DNA from: Lachnospiraceae bacterium
GTDB taxonomy: Bacteria; Bacillota; Clostridia; Lachnospirales; Lachnospiraceae
NCBI GenBank assembly: GCA_900753305.1
Contig: CAADYR010000145.1
Coordinates: forward strand, 96,117-160,116
Length of the DNA: 64,000 bases
Reading direction: 5' to 3'
The notes below the pieces were generated by a model, which saw only the letters and a list, made by a program, of their open reading frames with translations, was not told where the DNA came from and did no database searches. Numbering within the stretch: position 1 is the stretch's first letter; each line of letters opens with the position of its first letter. This document shows positions 26,925 through 35,617 of the stretch, piece by piece. Both the position numbers and the translations under genes were made by a program.

Positions 26925-26970
26925 AAAAAGAGAATCACCCATACTATTTGGAATAGATGATTCTCTTTTT
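26925..26970. terminator. Bidirectional terminator
   Basis: AAAAAGAGAATCA pairs with TGATTCTCTTTTT. It serves asnB (plus) and the heparinase-like gene (minus). Confidence 0.85.
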
Positions 26971-26972
26971 CT

Positions 26973-28733
26973 TTATTTCTTATAAAATTTTATTGACATT
27001 GTACATTGTCCACCCTGTTCATCCAGCCAGACCTGCCATTGTATCAAATATACCGTCTGTTCTTTTCCATTATGGTCACTGTGCTGCATCACTACGACTG
27101 AAATTTCATCCTGTATTCCTGATACTTCAATTTCCAGATATCCTCTGCTTCCAGCTATGATAATCTTATTGCCCTCAATTACCGGCTCATACATCGTTAC
27201 CAGATTTTCTATAACTGTTTCTGTCTTTTTTGCCCTTTCAAAGGCATCCGTTACACACAGAGTCAATTGGTCGGATTTTTCATCCGTTATGATCTTTCTT
27301 GTTATTTTCTGAATACAGTCCTCCGGATACGCCTGTGCAAAAGATATAGTCAGTTCTTTGTCCTTTTCATTCCACTCAAAAACATCTGCTGCATAACTGC
27401 GCCCTGCACACTGTTCCATCCCATTGATGATCGGTACGGAATGTCCAAGGGAACGATTACACAATATTCCATATCTGCCATCAGCAAAATAATCTCTGGT
27501 ATACTCGCCCGCACCCAGATCTGCCAATAACATCTCACCTTCAAATACACACAGAAAATGTCCTATATCATTATGATTATGATTCTCATCATTATTTCCA
27601 CCCTTGGCAGCATATCCGTTTCCGTCAGGATCTTTGCAGATCATCCATTGTGCAGATGGAAGCAGATCATAAGTCCATTGGTTATGTTCTTCCTGTTCCA
27701 CCTGATTCGTATCATACTGCATCAGCCAGAGAATGTTACGCTCATTAGACAACAATCTGTAACAACTGTCTGAATCAAAAGAACGCGCAAGTGTATAATC
27801 TGGTGTTATGACCTGTGGATAACATGCTTTGAGATATGCTGTCAGCCCGGGCAGAAATTCTTCTTTGCTGCTTCCATCGGAGAAACTCACACTCACACCA
27901 CCGCCAAAGTAACATTTTTGCTGAAAGAGTGCAATTTTATCGCACTTAGGGCGCTTCATCAGATTCACCTTCCCCTGCGTTTCTTCGTACAAAAGCTGCG
28001 CAAATCCTGTATAGAAACTCATTCCATATGCAAAATATCCCAATCCTTCTGTACATGCACCATCCTCTTCCATTCCATCCAGATAACATTGCAGTGCATC
28101 ACAGACACGGTCGATAATAGACTGTTTCCAGCCCTCTGGCAGCCTGTCATCTTCCGGCTGCTGCATTTTCTCATACCAGTGAGACAGATAAATGGCTGCC
28201 ATTCCTACCGAACCAGCACATACTGCTGCCCAGTTACATCGATCCTGTTCCCACCAGCTATAAGGTACTGTTGATGTCACAAAGGGCAATATCACTCTGT
28301 CTGTCACTTCTTTTACCACTCTGTCCACGGTATTCTCAGGCAGTCTGTCTCCCAGTATCTCTACTATTTCCATAAGACTTTGTGCCGTTTCCGCTGCGAA
28401 CAGATCTATGGTCTTCTCATCCAGTGCTTCAAAATTCACATGTGCCGGAAGCGCCCAGAATTTTTCTGTGCAGATTTCGTCCATAACCTTTGCCAGTACT
28501 TCTACGTCTGCCTGTTTCTTTCCAAATTCCGACAAGATTGCAAATACGGTCAAATACTTTCTTCGCCCAAAATATTCGCCCTCATAAATAAGACGATTCC
28601 CTGTTTTCTTAAACAAAAAGAAGTCTTCCTCTTTCAGTTGCGGCATGGGCTGATTACGCAATTCATCCCCTGCCTTCTCTATATCCGTCCAAAACTTCTG
28701 CAAATACCCCTTTTGCTCCTGTGTCATATCCAT
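26973..28733 (-). CDS. Heparinase II/III-like protein
   Basis: A 586-residue protein with an alpha-helical toroid N-terminal half (Trp-rich, YSWWEQDRCNWAAVCAGSVGMAA) and a beta-sandwich C-terminal half opening near NDENHNHNDIGHF, the His-rich hallmark of the heparinase II/III fold. No signal peptide is visible, so it would act in the cytoplasm on imported oligosaccharides, possibly uronic-acid-containing. No transporter or sulfatase gene is adjacent and the substrate is open. Monocistronic. Confidence 0.75.
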   Translation of the reverse strand: MDMTQEQKGYLQKFWTDIEKAGDELRNQPMPQLKEEDFFLFKKTGNRLIYEGEYFGRRKYLTVFAILSEFGKKQADVEVLAKVMDEICTEKFWALPAHVNFEALDEKTIDLFAAETAQSLMEIVEILGDRLPENTVDRVVKEVTDRVILPFVTSTVPYSWWEQDRCNWAAVCAGSVGMAAIYLSHWYEKMQQPEDDRLPEGWKQSIIDRVCDALQCYLDGMEEDGACTEGLGYFAYGMSFYTGFAQLLYEETQGKVNLMKRPKCDKIALFQQKCYFGGGVSVSFSDGSSKEEFLPGLTAYLKACYPQVITPDYTLARSFDSDSCYRLLSNERNILWLMQYDTNQVEQEEHNQWTYDLLPSAQWMICKDPDGNGYAAKGGNNDENHNHNDIGHFLCVFEGEMLLADLGAGEYTRDYFADGRYGILCNRSLGHSVPIINGMEQCAGRSYAADVFEWNEKDKELTISFAQAYPEDCIQKITRKIITDEKSDQLTLCVTDAFERAKKTETVIENLVTMYEPVIEGNKIIIAGSRGYLEIEVSGIQDEISVVVMQHSDHNGKEQTVYLIQWQVWLDEQGGQCTMSIKFYKK

Positions 28734-28842
28734 TCCCCCAAATTATAAGATTCCTGACTGTTATAAATTAGTGTCAGCAGCGCATCGCTTTCTATATAAA
28801 TTATCGCGCAAAATATCAACTTTGGCTACTGCTTTATGAAGG

Positions 28843-29265
28843 TTATACTCTCTTTTGGTATTCCTGAATCCGCTCATTGAGTTTATTTGCCTCATCTACT
28901 GCCTTTTTCCAACTGATCGCAGATATTACCCCATAAATGATCGTAATGGTCAGAATCATATATACTACACTTTTTATGTGAGTGATCGTATACCACCCAA
29001 ATACATATCCGCACCCAAGAACGATAGCAATAATGATAAAATAATGAATAAGCGAAATCATAACAGCTTTTCTGGTAGATATTTTATCATCCGGATAGAT
29101 CAATGTACTAAGTGCACAAAGAAAGGATGTAAACAAAATCTGCCAGAATATATCTGATGTGATAGAATCAATGGGATACAGAATATTAGTGAAAAAGCCG
29201 ACTGCAAACAATTGGCCGGTAGTAATTGCCATAAATTTATTCAGAACCATTTTCATTTTTCTCAT
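28843..29265 (-). CDS. DUF3021 family membrane protein
   Basis: A 140-residue protein with four predicted membrane helices and a short cytoplasmic C-terminus (EANKLNERIQEYQKRV). DUF3021 proteins sit next to LytTR regulators in Firmicutes; in streptococcal LytTR regulatory systems the membrane partner antagonises the regulator. Here it follows the LytTR gene by 11 bp and is the last gene of the exporter operon. The role as anti-activator is inferred. Confidence 0.82.
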   Translation of the reverse strand: MRKMKMVLNKFMAITTGQLFAVGFFTNILYPIDSITSDIFWQILFTSFLCALSTLIYPDDKISTRKAVMISLIHYFIIIAIVLGCGYVFGWYTITHIKSVVYMILTITIIYGVISAISWKKAVDEANKLNERIQEYQKRV

Positions 29266-29276
29266 TTTCTCTCACC

Positions 29277-29720
29277 CTAACCTTTTAACCCAAGTTTACG
29301 TTTCAAATCAGGTACATATTGTCTGGAGATCATAAGCCTCTCCCCATTTTTCATACATACCTCATATCTGCCGCCCAGTGAAGGACTCAGATTCTTCACA
29401 TGTACCAGATTGATGATCGTTGACTTGGAAGCCCTGAAAAAATCTGTATTCTGAAAATTGTCTTCCAGCTCATACAGCTTCATCTTTGTCTCATAAACTT
29501 CCTTTTCCATGTAAGCAAACACCCTGTTATCCACTGCTTCAAAATAGTATATATCTCTGGGCAGTATCTGCATGAGTTTATCCTCTTTGGATACAGTAAT
29601 TTTTTCCCGTCCTGCTTTCAGTGCATAGATTGTACGAAGAAGTTGTTCATCCATGTTCCTGCATTTTATGATTATTTCTTCCTCTTCTCCTTCCATGCAA
29701 TCCTGTATCGTAATTTTCAT
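29277..29720 (-). CDS. LytTR-family DNA-binding regulator
   Basis: A 147-residue stand-alone LytTR protein with no receiver domain. After an N-terminal stretch, the LytTR domain runs from about 50 to the end (LPRDIYYFEAVDNRVFAYM; SKSTIINLVHVKNLSPS; MISRQYVPDLKRKLG). The start at 29720 has GAGAGGGGG at normal spacing; the frame extends to 29840 but overlaps the upstream permease stop. Together with DUF3021 it forms a LytTR regulatory system. Confidence 0.88.
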   Translation of the reverse strand: MKITIQDCMEGEEEEIIIKCRNMDEQLLRTIYALKAGREKITVSKEDKLMQILPRDIYYFEAVDNRVFAYMEKEVYETKMKLYELEDNFQNTDFFRASKSTIINLVHVKNLSPSLGGRYEVCMKNGERLMISRQYVPDLKRKLGLKG

Positions 29721-29737
29721 CTGATTCCCCCTCTCTT

Positions 29738-30664
29738 TTACCTGTCCTTTAACTTCCTGTTCCTTGTAATGATAACCGCTAATATAATAGCACAAAAAGC
29801 ATATGCCATTAATAATAACATCTGTTCTTTTATACTCCATATATTGCCTGCCACAGTAACTGTGATTCCCATTTTATCACGATACACCGGAATCAATCCT
29901 TCCGGCATTCCAGCAAAGGTCTGCTCCACGATCTGCTGTGTACTTACCGCCCTCATCATGGACACACTATGCAGTATCGGAAGTGCCTTGAGAATTTTCT
30001 GTACTCCAATGGAAAGCTGTGACATCGGCAGATAAATACCTCCTGCAAAACCAACCAGAGTACCAATAATTGTCAGAATACCGCTCCACGCGCTGTTACT
30101 GTGTACGAATAATGCAATTACATATCCTATAGAAGAATACGTCAATGTGCTGCACATGATCATTCCTGTCAGTACAAAGACATCTTTTACCGAAAGCATA
30201 TCATACCCTTTTAGAAAAAAGAATACCTCTCCCATTGTAAATGTCAGAAGACACATGAAAGTTCCGATGATCCATGCTGAGAAAATATATCCCAGTGCCA
30301 GATAAAGTCTTTTTACCGGTGTCACATAAAAAGCCATAATTCTCTTTCTCGTCTCATCCTGCACCATATTTCCAAGTACTGTCATTGTAACTGTCACTGC
30401 ATTTACTGAAATAATTCCCGCAAGTGTCCACATCTGTATCAGATATGCTGCATTTTCCCTGTCCTGCGCCGTGATTTCCCGTCCACCATATTCTTCTATT
30501 ACTGACAGCACATTCTCACTGTTCATTTTTCCAAGGAAAACAACCATCAGTCCCAATACGATCAACATAGACAGTAAGGAAAAAAATACTGCACTTCTAT
30601 CCCTTAAATACACCAGACAGTTTCTCTTCGTCAAATAAAAGATTTCCCTCATTTCAACACCCAT
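29738..30664 (-). CDS. ABC-2 type transporter permease
   Basis: A 308-residue permease of ABC-2 exporters. One helix lies near residues 26-45, followed by a large extracytoplasmic loop and five more helices. The conserved region TRKRIMAFYVTPVKRLYLALGYI lies near 115-140. Co-transcribed with the ATPase gene (7-bp gap) and with LytTR/DUF3021. The substrate is unknown; exporters of this kind often handle antimicrobial peptides or drugs. A second ATG at 30652 is an alternative start. Confidence 0.85.
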   Translation of the reverse strand: MGVEMREIFYLTKRNCLVYLRDRSAVFFSLLSMLIVLGLMVVFLGKMNSENVLSVIEEYGGREITAQDRENAAYLIQMWTLAGIISVNAVTVTMTVLGNMVQDETRKRIMAFYVTPVKRLYLALGYIFSAWIIGTFMCLLTFTMGEVFFFLKGYDMLSVKDVFVLTGMIMCSTLTYSSIGYVIALFVHSNSAWSGILTIIGTLVGFAGGIYLPMSQLSIGVQKILKALPILHSVSMMRAVSTQQIVEQTFAGMPEGLIPVYRDKMGITVTVAGNIWSIKEQMLLLMAYAFCAIILAVIITRNRKLKDR

Positions 30665-30670
30665 ACCTTT

Positions 30671-31603
30671 CTACAAAACTTCCCCGGAACCTGTTCCGAG
30701 TGTTTTTCCCGTAATATTCAAAAAGACATCATCCATCGTTCCCTGTATCATTTCGAATCCATTGATATATGGCTTCACTTTGGCAAGTACAGGTATTGCA
30801 TCCATGCTTTTTGCGACCTGCAAATGATAAGCCTCCTGTACTTTTTGATAAGAATGTCCCTGCAAAGCCTCTGTCAGTTCTGTTTCCTTATCCTGCATAG
30901 GGATTAATCGTAACGTATCTTCTGCATATTTTTCCTTTAATTCAAAAGGCGTACCGACCTCTTTTATCTTCCCGTTGTCCATAATCGCAATATGCTGCGC
31001 CCTGGCTGCCTCTTCCATATAGTGAGTCGTAAGAAAGACCGTCATCTGATTCTGGATACGCATCTGGTCTATGCTCTCCCATACCAGCCTGCGTGTTGCC
31101 GGGTCCAAACCTGTCGTTGGCTCATCCAGAAACAGCACCTCCGGTCTATTCAACAATGCAGCCGTAATCTCACACCGTCTCTTCTGCCCTCCTGACAGGT
31201 TCTCATATTTTCTGCTCCATACATCCTGCAGCTGTAGTCTCTCACACAGTTCTGTCACATGCTCCCTGAACGAATTCCTTTTCTCCCCGAAGAGAGCACC
31301 CCTTACATACAGATTTTCTTTAACAGTTAATTTATCATCCAGACAGTTGTTCTGCCAGACCACACCAATTTTCTTTCTGATCTGCGCATCTTCCCTACCT
31401 ACGAGACAGCCATCAATCACTATCTCCCCTGCCGTTGGACGAAACAGTGTACACATCATATTGATCGTTGTAGACTTCCCTGCTCCATTCACCCCCAGGA
31501 ATCCAAACAACTCACCTCTCTCCACAGAAAAGCTGATATCATCTACAGCCTTCACTTCCTTAAAATACTTTTTCAAATTATTTACTTTTATAATCGCATC
31601 CAT
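30671..31603 (-). CDS. ABC-2 exporter ATP-binding protein
   Basis: A 310-residue ATPase of the DrrA/CcmA type. Walker A is GVNGAGKSTT, the signature is ENLSGGQKRRCEI, Walker B is EVLFLDEPTTGLDP, and the H-loop is LTTHYMEEA. A C-terminal DUF4162-like extension ends near DDVFLNITGKTL. The start at 31603 (MDAIIKV) is chosen for its upstream GGGAGTGG and family alignment; the frame continues to 31747 through a hairpin. First gene of the LytTR-controlled exporter operon. Confidence 0.9.
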   Translation of the reverse strand: MDAIIKVNNLKKYFKEVKAVDDISFSVERGELFGFLGVNGAGKSTTINMMCTLFRPTAGEIVIDGCLVGREDAQIRKKIGVVWQNNCLDDKLTVKENLYVRGALFGEKRNSFREHVTELCERLQLQDVWSRKYENLSGGQKRRCEITAALLNRPEVLFLDEPTTGLDPATRRLVWESIDQMRIQNQMTVFLTTHYMEEAARAQHIAIMDNGKIKEVGTPFELKEKYAEDTLRLIPMQDKETELTEALQGHSYQKVQEAYHLQVAKSMDAIPVLAKVKPYINGFEMIQGTMDDVFLNITGKTLGTGSGEVL

Positions 31604-31646
31604 CCTGTATCCACTCCCTTCACCTTTTCTACAGCATAGACGCAAA

Positions 31647-31681
31647 AACAGCCTACCACAATCAAATTGCGGTAAGCTGTT
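31647..31681 (-). terminator. Terminator-like hairpin upstream of the exporter operon
   Basis: On the minus strand AACAGCTTACCGCAAT pairs with ATTGTGGTAGGCTGTT and is followed by T residues. It lies about 38 bp after the gdhA-like 3' remnant, so it may be the original terminator of that gene. Confidence 0.6.
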
Positions 31682-31716
31682 GATTTTGAATGGTAAGATG
31701 TAATTTTTAATAGAAA

Positions 31717-31736
31717 GATTAGCAAACACCCTGAGC
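31717..31736. repeat. Left copy of 20-bp direct repeat (gdhA 3' end)
   Basis: GATTAGCAAACACCCTGAGC is identical to 35598-35617, which lies at the stop of gdhA. The two copies bound a 3.9-kb AT-rich island and look like attachment-site duplications. Confidence 0.75.
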
Positions 31737-31766
31737 AAGCATAGCAACTTCTAAAATTTTGAAGCC
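31719..31766 (-). pseudogene. Remnant of a glutamate dehydrogenase 3' end
   Basis: The minus strand reads GFKILEVAMLAQGVC then stop. The C-terminus of the intact gdhA in this window reads GFEKVVNAMLAQGVC. Ten of 15 residues match, and the last 20 bp are identical. No further gdhA-like coding sequence is seen upstream, so this is only a 3' fragment. Confidence 0.7.
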
Positions 31767-31855
31767 ATATAATATTATAAGTGCGAAGTAATCATTGAAC
31801 AATATCTATTACTAAAAATACTCTTATTAACTTCAATCAAAATAATATATACATA

Positions 31856-33654
31856 TTACTTTGCTATTTCTAAAATTTCTGATATTGTGGAAAAAATTTG
31901 TCTAAAATTTTCAAATTTTTGTTTTTCAAGTGTTGGCACAACATAATATGCAAAATCTGTTTTTGATGAGTCTTGTATTTTTGACATATACCAATATGTA
32001 TCCTCAGCATCTTCTGTACCTATTTCAATTCCATTAATTCTTATTACTTTCTTTGGTTTATCCAATATTAATTTTTTTCCATCTACCTCTTTTTGTAATG
32101 TCTCATAATCAAACAGAAATTCTATTGATAAATTCTGGGCATCTGCAATCTTCTTAAGATCATCGTTAGCAGGAATTACAAATGCATAGCCCTGCTTGTT
32201 TTTATGTTCTTTCCATTTCTTTCCATTAGAAAATTTATAATTTGCATCCAACTCAAATTCTTTAACACCAGCTTTATCATTGTCAAACATTCCTATAATA
32301 ATTTTCCCCGAATCATACCGGGTGCTACATAAAATTTTGTTAAGTATACCTGCACCTGCAATTGCATTCTCCCTAGAATCATCTTTTAAAAGATTACAAC
32401 TTTTTATATCATATGGGCACTCGTAATCAAACAATTTTTCCCAAGCAACTTTCAATATTTTTGCATCAGTTTTGCCCTCCGTCAATAGAACGGGCTTCTG
32501 ACTAATTTTTAGTGCTACTTCTAATTCTTCAATAATCATTTCCATTTCATTATTTTTTTCTATCAATTTCTTATACTCTTCATATTGCTTCCTCATTATG
32601 TAAGCATAACCTAATTCTTCTGATAATGGCTTCAAACTATCTGCCATTTCAAAACTTACAATTTTAGACATGTTACTATCTTTATAACATCTGAATCCCT
32701 TTCCGAAATCCCTATACCCTATATCTACAAACGCAGGTGAATGTGTTGTCAAAAAAATCAAATTATTCTTACGATACACATTGTAAAAATCTTCTGCCAT
32801 TTTTCTTGCCATATTAAACTCTAACGAATTTTCTGGTTCTTCAAACCCCCATATATATCTTTCACTTGCATTCTTTGAAATATAATTTAATATACTTGGA
32901 ATATATCTTACTTGTATTCCATCTCCACGATCCTCCAGTCTTATAGTATCTGTATCCATCTTAGTTATTATTTTAAGAGTTTTATACAACTCCGACACAT
33001 TATTAGGCGTTGCTATCGTTGACTCTATATTGGTTGCTTCTTTAAATTCATTACTTAATTCTTGTGTTGTTTTTCCAACATTCTCATACAGGGTATTCAT
33101 TGTATCACTTAATAAAGCATTTCCTATCAATTTTCTTGTATAAACTGTTTCCTGAAGTCTTTCTAACATTTCATCAAAAATATATTTATCCTTTATAGCT
33201 GGAATATAAATATATTTTATATTATTTAAAAAACGAGTAAGAGATGCTTTACTTCTGGCATTAAAAGATCTTCCATTCTTTTTTAACAAAATTCCTACAT
33301 TATCTGATATTTGTGGAAACTCATCTTCACGATTCCATTTTTTTGTAACTGTAAATTTCTCAGGCAAAGTTTTTCATATTGATTTCCTCTTATAAAAGTG
33401 ACTTTAATTTGAATAAATTGTTTACCCTTTATTGTATCTTTTCTTACTTCTTCTAATCGCTTTAAATTGTAATTTTGTGAAAATTTATAGTCTCCTTGAT
33501 TAATAATGTAATTATTAAAAAATAAATTTAATGCTCTTAAAACATTTGATTTTCCAACATCATTCTTTCCTGTAATAACATTAATATCTCCAACTCCAGT
33601 AATAACTGTTCTGTATATTGATCTAAAATATTGTATTTCAATTTTTTCAATCAT
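31856..33654 (-). pseudogene. OLD-family ATPase/TOPRIM nuclease, frameshifted
   Basis: Two minus-strand frames together make one protein of about 600 residues. The first (33654 down to about 33370) has an ABC-type P-loop GKNDVGKSNVL. The second (to 31856) has Walker B YIWGFEEPENSLE, LTTHSPAFVD, and a TOPRIM domain (LLTEGKTD; IGMFDNDKAG). They join at a run of five A (33370-33374); one extra base would restore a continuous frame. The ATG at 33654 overlaps the stop of the toxin remnant. OLD-type proteins are linked to phage defence. It is an AT-rich gene within an island. Decay, programmed frameshift and sequencing error are all possible. Confidence 0.75.
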
Positions 33655-33892
33655 TGTAGTCTCCACTTTTTTAACATATTCGTAATATCCCGATACCTAT
33701 TCACCACTCGATAAATCTCCACGTATTCTATCTCAATCTTATACAGCACAACATAAATTGTTGTATATTCTCAAATCAAGCATATATCTCCTGAATAGCT
33801 TTTACTGCCATTTGTTCATTGTCTTTAGCAATATACTCTTTAATTTTATTTAAGTCCTCTGCCACAATAGGATTAATCCGCAATTTCATCAT
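33651..33892 (-). pseudogene. RelE/ParE-type toxin, broken
   Basis: The frame begins MMKLRINPIVAEDLNKIKEYIA, typical of ParE/RelE toxins, and stops at 33776. A second frame then encodes YVVLYKIEIEYVEIYRVVNRY, resembling the C-terminal strands of the same fold, and stops at 33651, overlapping the ATPase start. The core between them is missing or frameshifted, so the toxin is inactive. It starts 3 bp after the antitoxin stop, the usual operon layout. Confidence 0.65.
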
Positions 33893-33895
33893 AGA

Positions 33896-34144
33896 CTATA
33901 TCCCAACAGATTTCTTAAGTTCATCCAAACTCATCCAGACATTTTCATCCTTTACAGCTTCTTCTGCTTCTTGTAATTTCATAAGCAGCTTCCTTTCAGC
34001 CTTTTCACCTTCATAATCCTCAAAATCCATAACAACAAACCTATCTCTGCCATTTTGGGTCAAAGGCACTATTTCTCCAACTTGGCAATTTTTTAATACT
34101 TCATTATAATTTCTTAAATCTTATACAGATAATACATTCGACAT
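33896..34144 (-). pseudogene. Phd/YefM-type antitoxin with an internal stop
   Basis: The minus strand reads MSNVLSV, then a TAA at 34121-34123, then DLRNYNEVLKNCQVGEIVPL and onward to a stop at 33896, 83 codons in all. This matches Phd/YefM antitoxins, where the same position normally carries a residue such as Ser. The conserved N-terminal DNA-binding part is therefore cut off. Re-initiation downstream is conceivable but no good site is seen. Confidence 0.65.
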
Positions 34145-34442
34145 AAAATTAACCTTCTCTTTTGATATAATCAATTCGTCTTATATATATTATACGAAAA
34201 AAGGCTGTAACATTCAACGTGAAATTTTATGGCTTTAAAATTTATGTTCAACTCCACATCCTATATAAATCAACTTTTTGTCTTTCATAACGTTTTCTCC
34301 AATCATAAGTCTTCTTACATCTTATATAACCATTATAAAGCAGAAAATATTTTTACATAAAAAATCCCCACACATATGCACTCCTGCAATGTGTGGAGGT
34401 TCAAATTTTTATCCATTTGCACGGTCTTCTTGAATCAATATC
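34145..34442. other. AT-rich non-coding stretch in the island
   Basis: About 300 bp with no convincing gene. It holds a terminator at 34361-34399 and TATA-rich sequence near 34180 that may include the promoter of the toxin-antitoxin remnant. Confidence 0.5.
34361..34399 (-). terminator. Terminator of the PBECR4-like gene
   Basis: CCTCCACACAT pairs with ATGTGTGGGG, followed by T-rich sequence on the minus strand. Confidence 0.8.
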
Positions 34443-35057
34443 TTACAAAATTTCATTATATGCAATGAGCTCAATAATTTTTTCATCCTCAATAATTTCC
34501 AATTTTTTTACCTTCATTTCCATTAATCCTTCAACAGTCTTATTTGGACTTATAGCTCTATCAATTAATAATGTTAGTGGAACATAAACATTATCTTCAA
34601 ATCTCATCCCCAAATGAACGCCTTTCCCACATATTAATTTACTTTTTATATAATCAATTCTAATTTCAGATTGTGGTAATTTTCCATCCTTTACATAAAA
34701 TACCGATCCTGTTTTCAAAATTTGGTAAACACAGGCAAACATACGAATCCTGTCTTTATTATCATTTAGCCGCTTTCTCATAGCCGGAGTTGTTCTAAAA
34801 CTTCCAATATCTAATCCACTTTCGATTTCTTCAAATAATCGCTCCTTATCTATACGTGAATCAATATGGTGTATTGCCCATAAATGTTTCATTGCCCATT
34901 TTTTAAACTCAACATTGATAACTAAACCATTTTCTAAATAATAACGAAAAGTTTTGGGGAATAAACATTCTGCCGAAAAATCTTTATATAAGCTAAGACT
35001 TATGTCCGACCAATCCGGCATTGTATCTTGAACATACAACTGTTCTTTTGTAAGCAT
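34443..35057 (-). CDS. PBECR4-like protein (putative RNase-fold domain)
   Basis: A 204-residue AT-rich gene. The pattern HLWAIHHID, later DRIRMFACVYQILKTG, SKLICGKGVHLGMRFED and VPLTLLIDR resembles PBECR4, a domain named for similarity to phage Barnase/EndoU/colicin/RelE nucleases. Recognition is by eye and catalytic residues are not assigned, so the enzymatic role is an inference. It has GAGAGGGAG before the ATG, a preceding leader with a terminator, and its own terminator. It stands in the gdhA-bounded island. Confidence 0.5.
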   Translation of the reverse strand: MLTKEQLYVQDTMPDWSDISLSLYKDFSAECLFPKTFRYYLENGLVINVEFKKWAMKHLWAIHHIDSRIDKERLFEEIESGLDIGSFRTTPAMRKRLNDNKDRIRMFACVYQILKTGSVFYVKDGKLPQSEIRIDYIKSKLICGKGVHLGMRFEDNVYVPLTLLIDRAISPNKTVEGLMEMKVKKLEIIEDEKIIELIAYNEIL

Positions 35058-35077
35058 TCTTTTATCTCCCTCTCTTT

Positions 35078-35236
35078 TTATGAGTCAGAAAAAGCGCCTG
35101 TACATAACGTACAGACGCTTACATACTCTTCTTTGGATAGCGTATCGTTCTCACGATAATATTCTATGGCTATTATTTGCCCCCAATTAGGAAGTAGGCT
35201 ATCCCTTCTACCTTTACTTTGCTTCTCAGCAGGCAT
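35078..35236 (-). CDS. Small open frame (52 codons) overlapping a terminator
   Basis: MPAEKQSKGRRDSLLPNWG opens a frame preceded by AGGAG and a second promoter-like pair (TTGACT 35278-35273, 17 bp, TATTCT 35255-35250). Its last dozen codons run through the hairpin at 35089-35120. It has no recognised family. It could be a leader peptide whose translation affects termination before the PBECR4-like gene, or a chance frame. Confidence 0.35.
   Translation of the reverse strand: MPAEKQSKGRRDSLLPNWGQIIAIEYYRENDTLSKEEYVSVCTLCTGAFSDS
35089..35120 (-). terminator. Terminator/attenuator before the PBECR4-like gene
   Basis: AAGCGTCTGTAC pairs with GTACAGGCGCTT around GTTAT and is followed by TTTTT on the minus strand. 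It lies 32 bp before the PBECR4-like start codon. Confidence 0.8.
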
Positions 35237-35391
35237 CTCTCCTATAATCAGAATAAAATAAATCATTTTCAAAGTCAATACACAAAACGATTTTTCTGTT
35301 GCTTCCAAACCTGCCAGCCTACGAGCTTGCTAAAATATCAGATTTTTAAAGTATCAGCGCACACAGATAAATCATCTATCTTTGTACTATT

Positions 35392-35420
35392 ATTATACGA
35401 ATTTCCTCTTTTTATGTCAA
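35392..35420 (-). promoter_or_regulatory. Consensus sigma-A promoter in the island
   Basis: On the minus strand a perfect TTGACA (35420-35415) is 17 bp from a perfect TATAAT (35397-35392). The transcript would run about 270 nt to the terminator at 35089-35120 and, if read through, into the PBECR4-like gene. Confidence 0.8.
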
Positions 35421-35514
35421 ACGAAGTAAACATTTTTCCAGAATATATGTACCGTCGTCCATTTAACATTGCAGATGTACCAAATGAACCATTTTTTTGC
35501 CTATAACAAAAAGT

Positions 35515-35552
35515 AAAACTCCACATGTTTTACTTTTCCGCAACATGTGGAG
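35515..35552 (-). terminator. Terminator of gdhA
   Basis: CTCCACATGTT pairs with AACATGTGGAG, followed by TTTTACTTTTTG on the minus strand. Confidence 0.85.
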
Positions 35553-35597
35553 TCTTCTTATTATTTATGGATAATTATTTATCAGCTTTTTATCTTT

Positions 35598-35617
35598 GAT
35601 TAGCAAACACCCTGAGC
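35598..35617. repeat. Right copy of 20-bp direct repeat (gdhA 3' end)
   Basis: Identical to 31717-31736. It covers the last codons and stop of gdhA, a common kind of integration site. Confidence 0.75.

Noticed and set aside
35338..35526. 62-codon minus-strand frame starting in the gdhA terminator
   Set aside because: It begins inside the terminator stem and spans a consensus promoter; no family resemblance.
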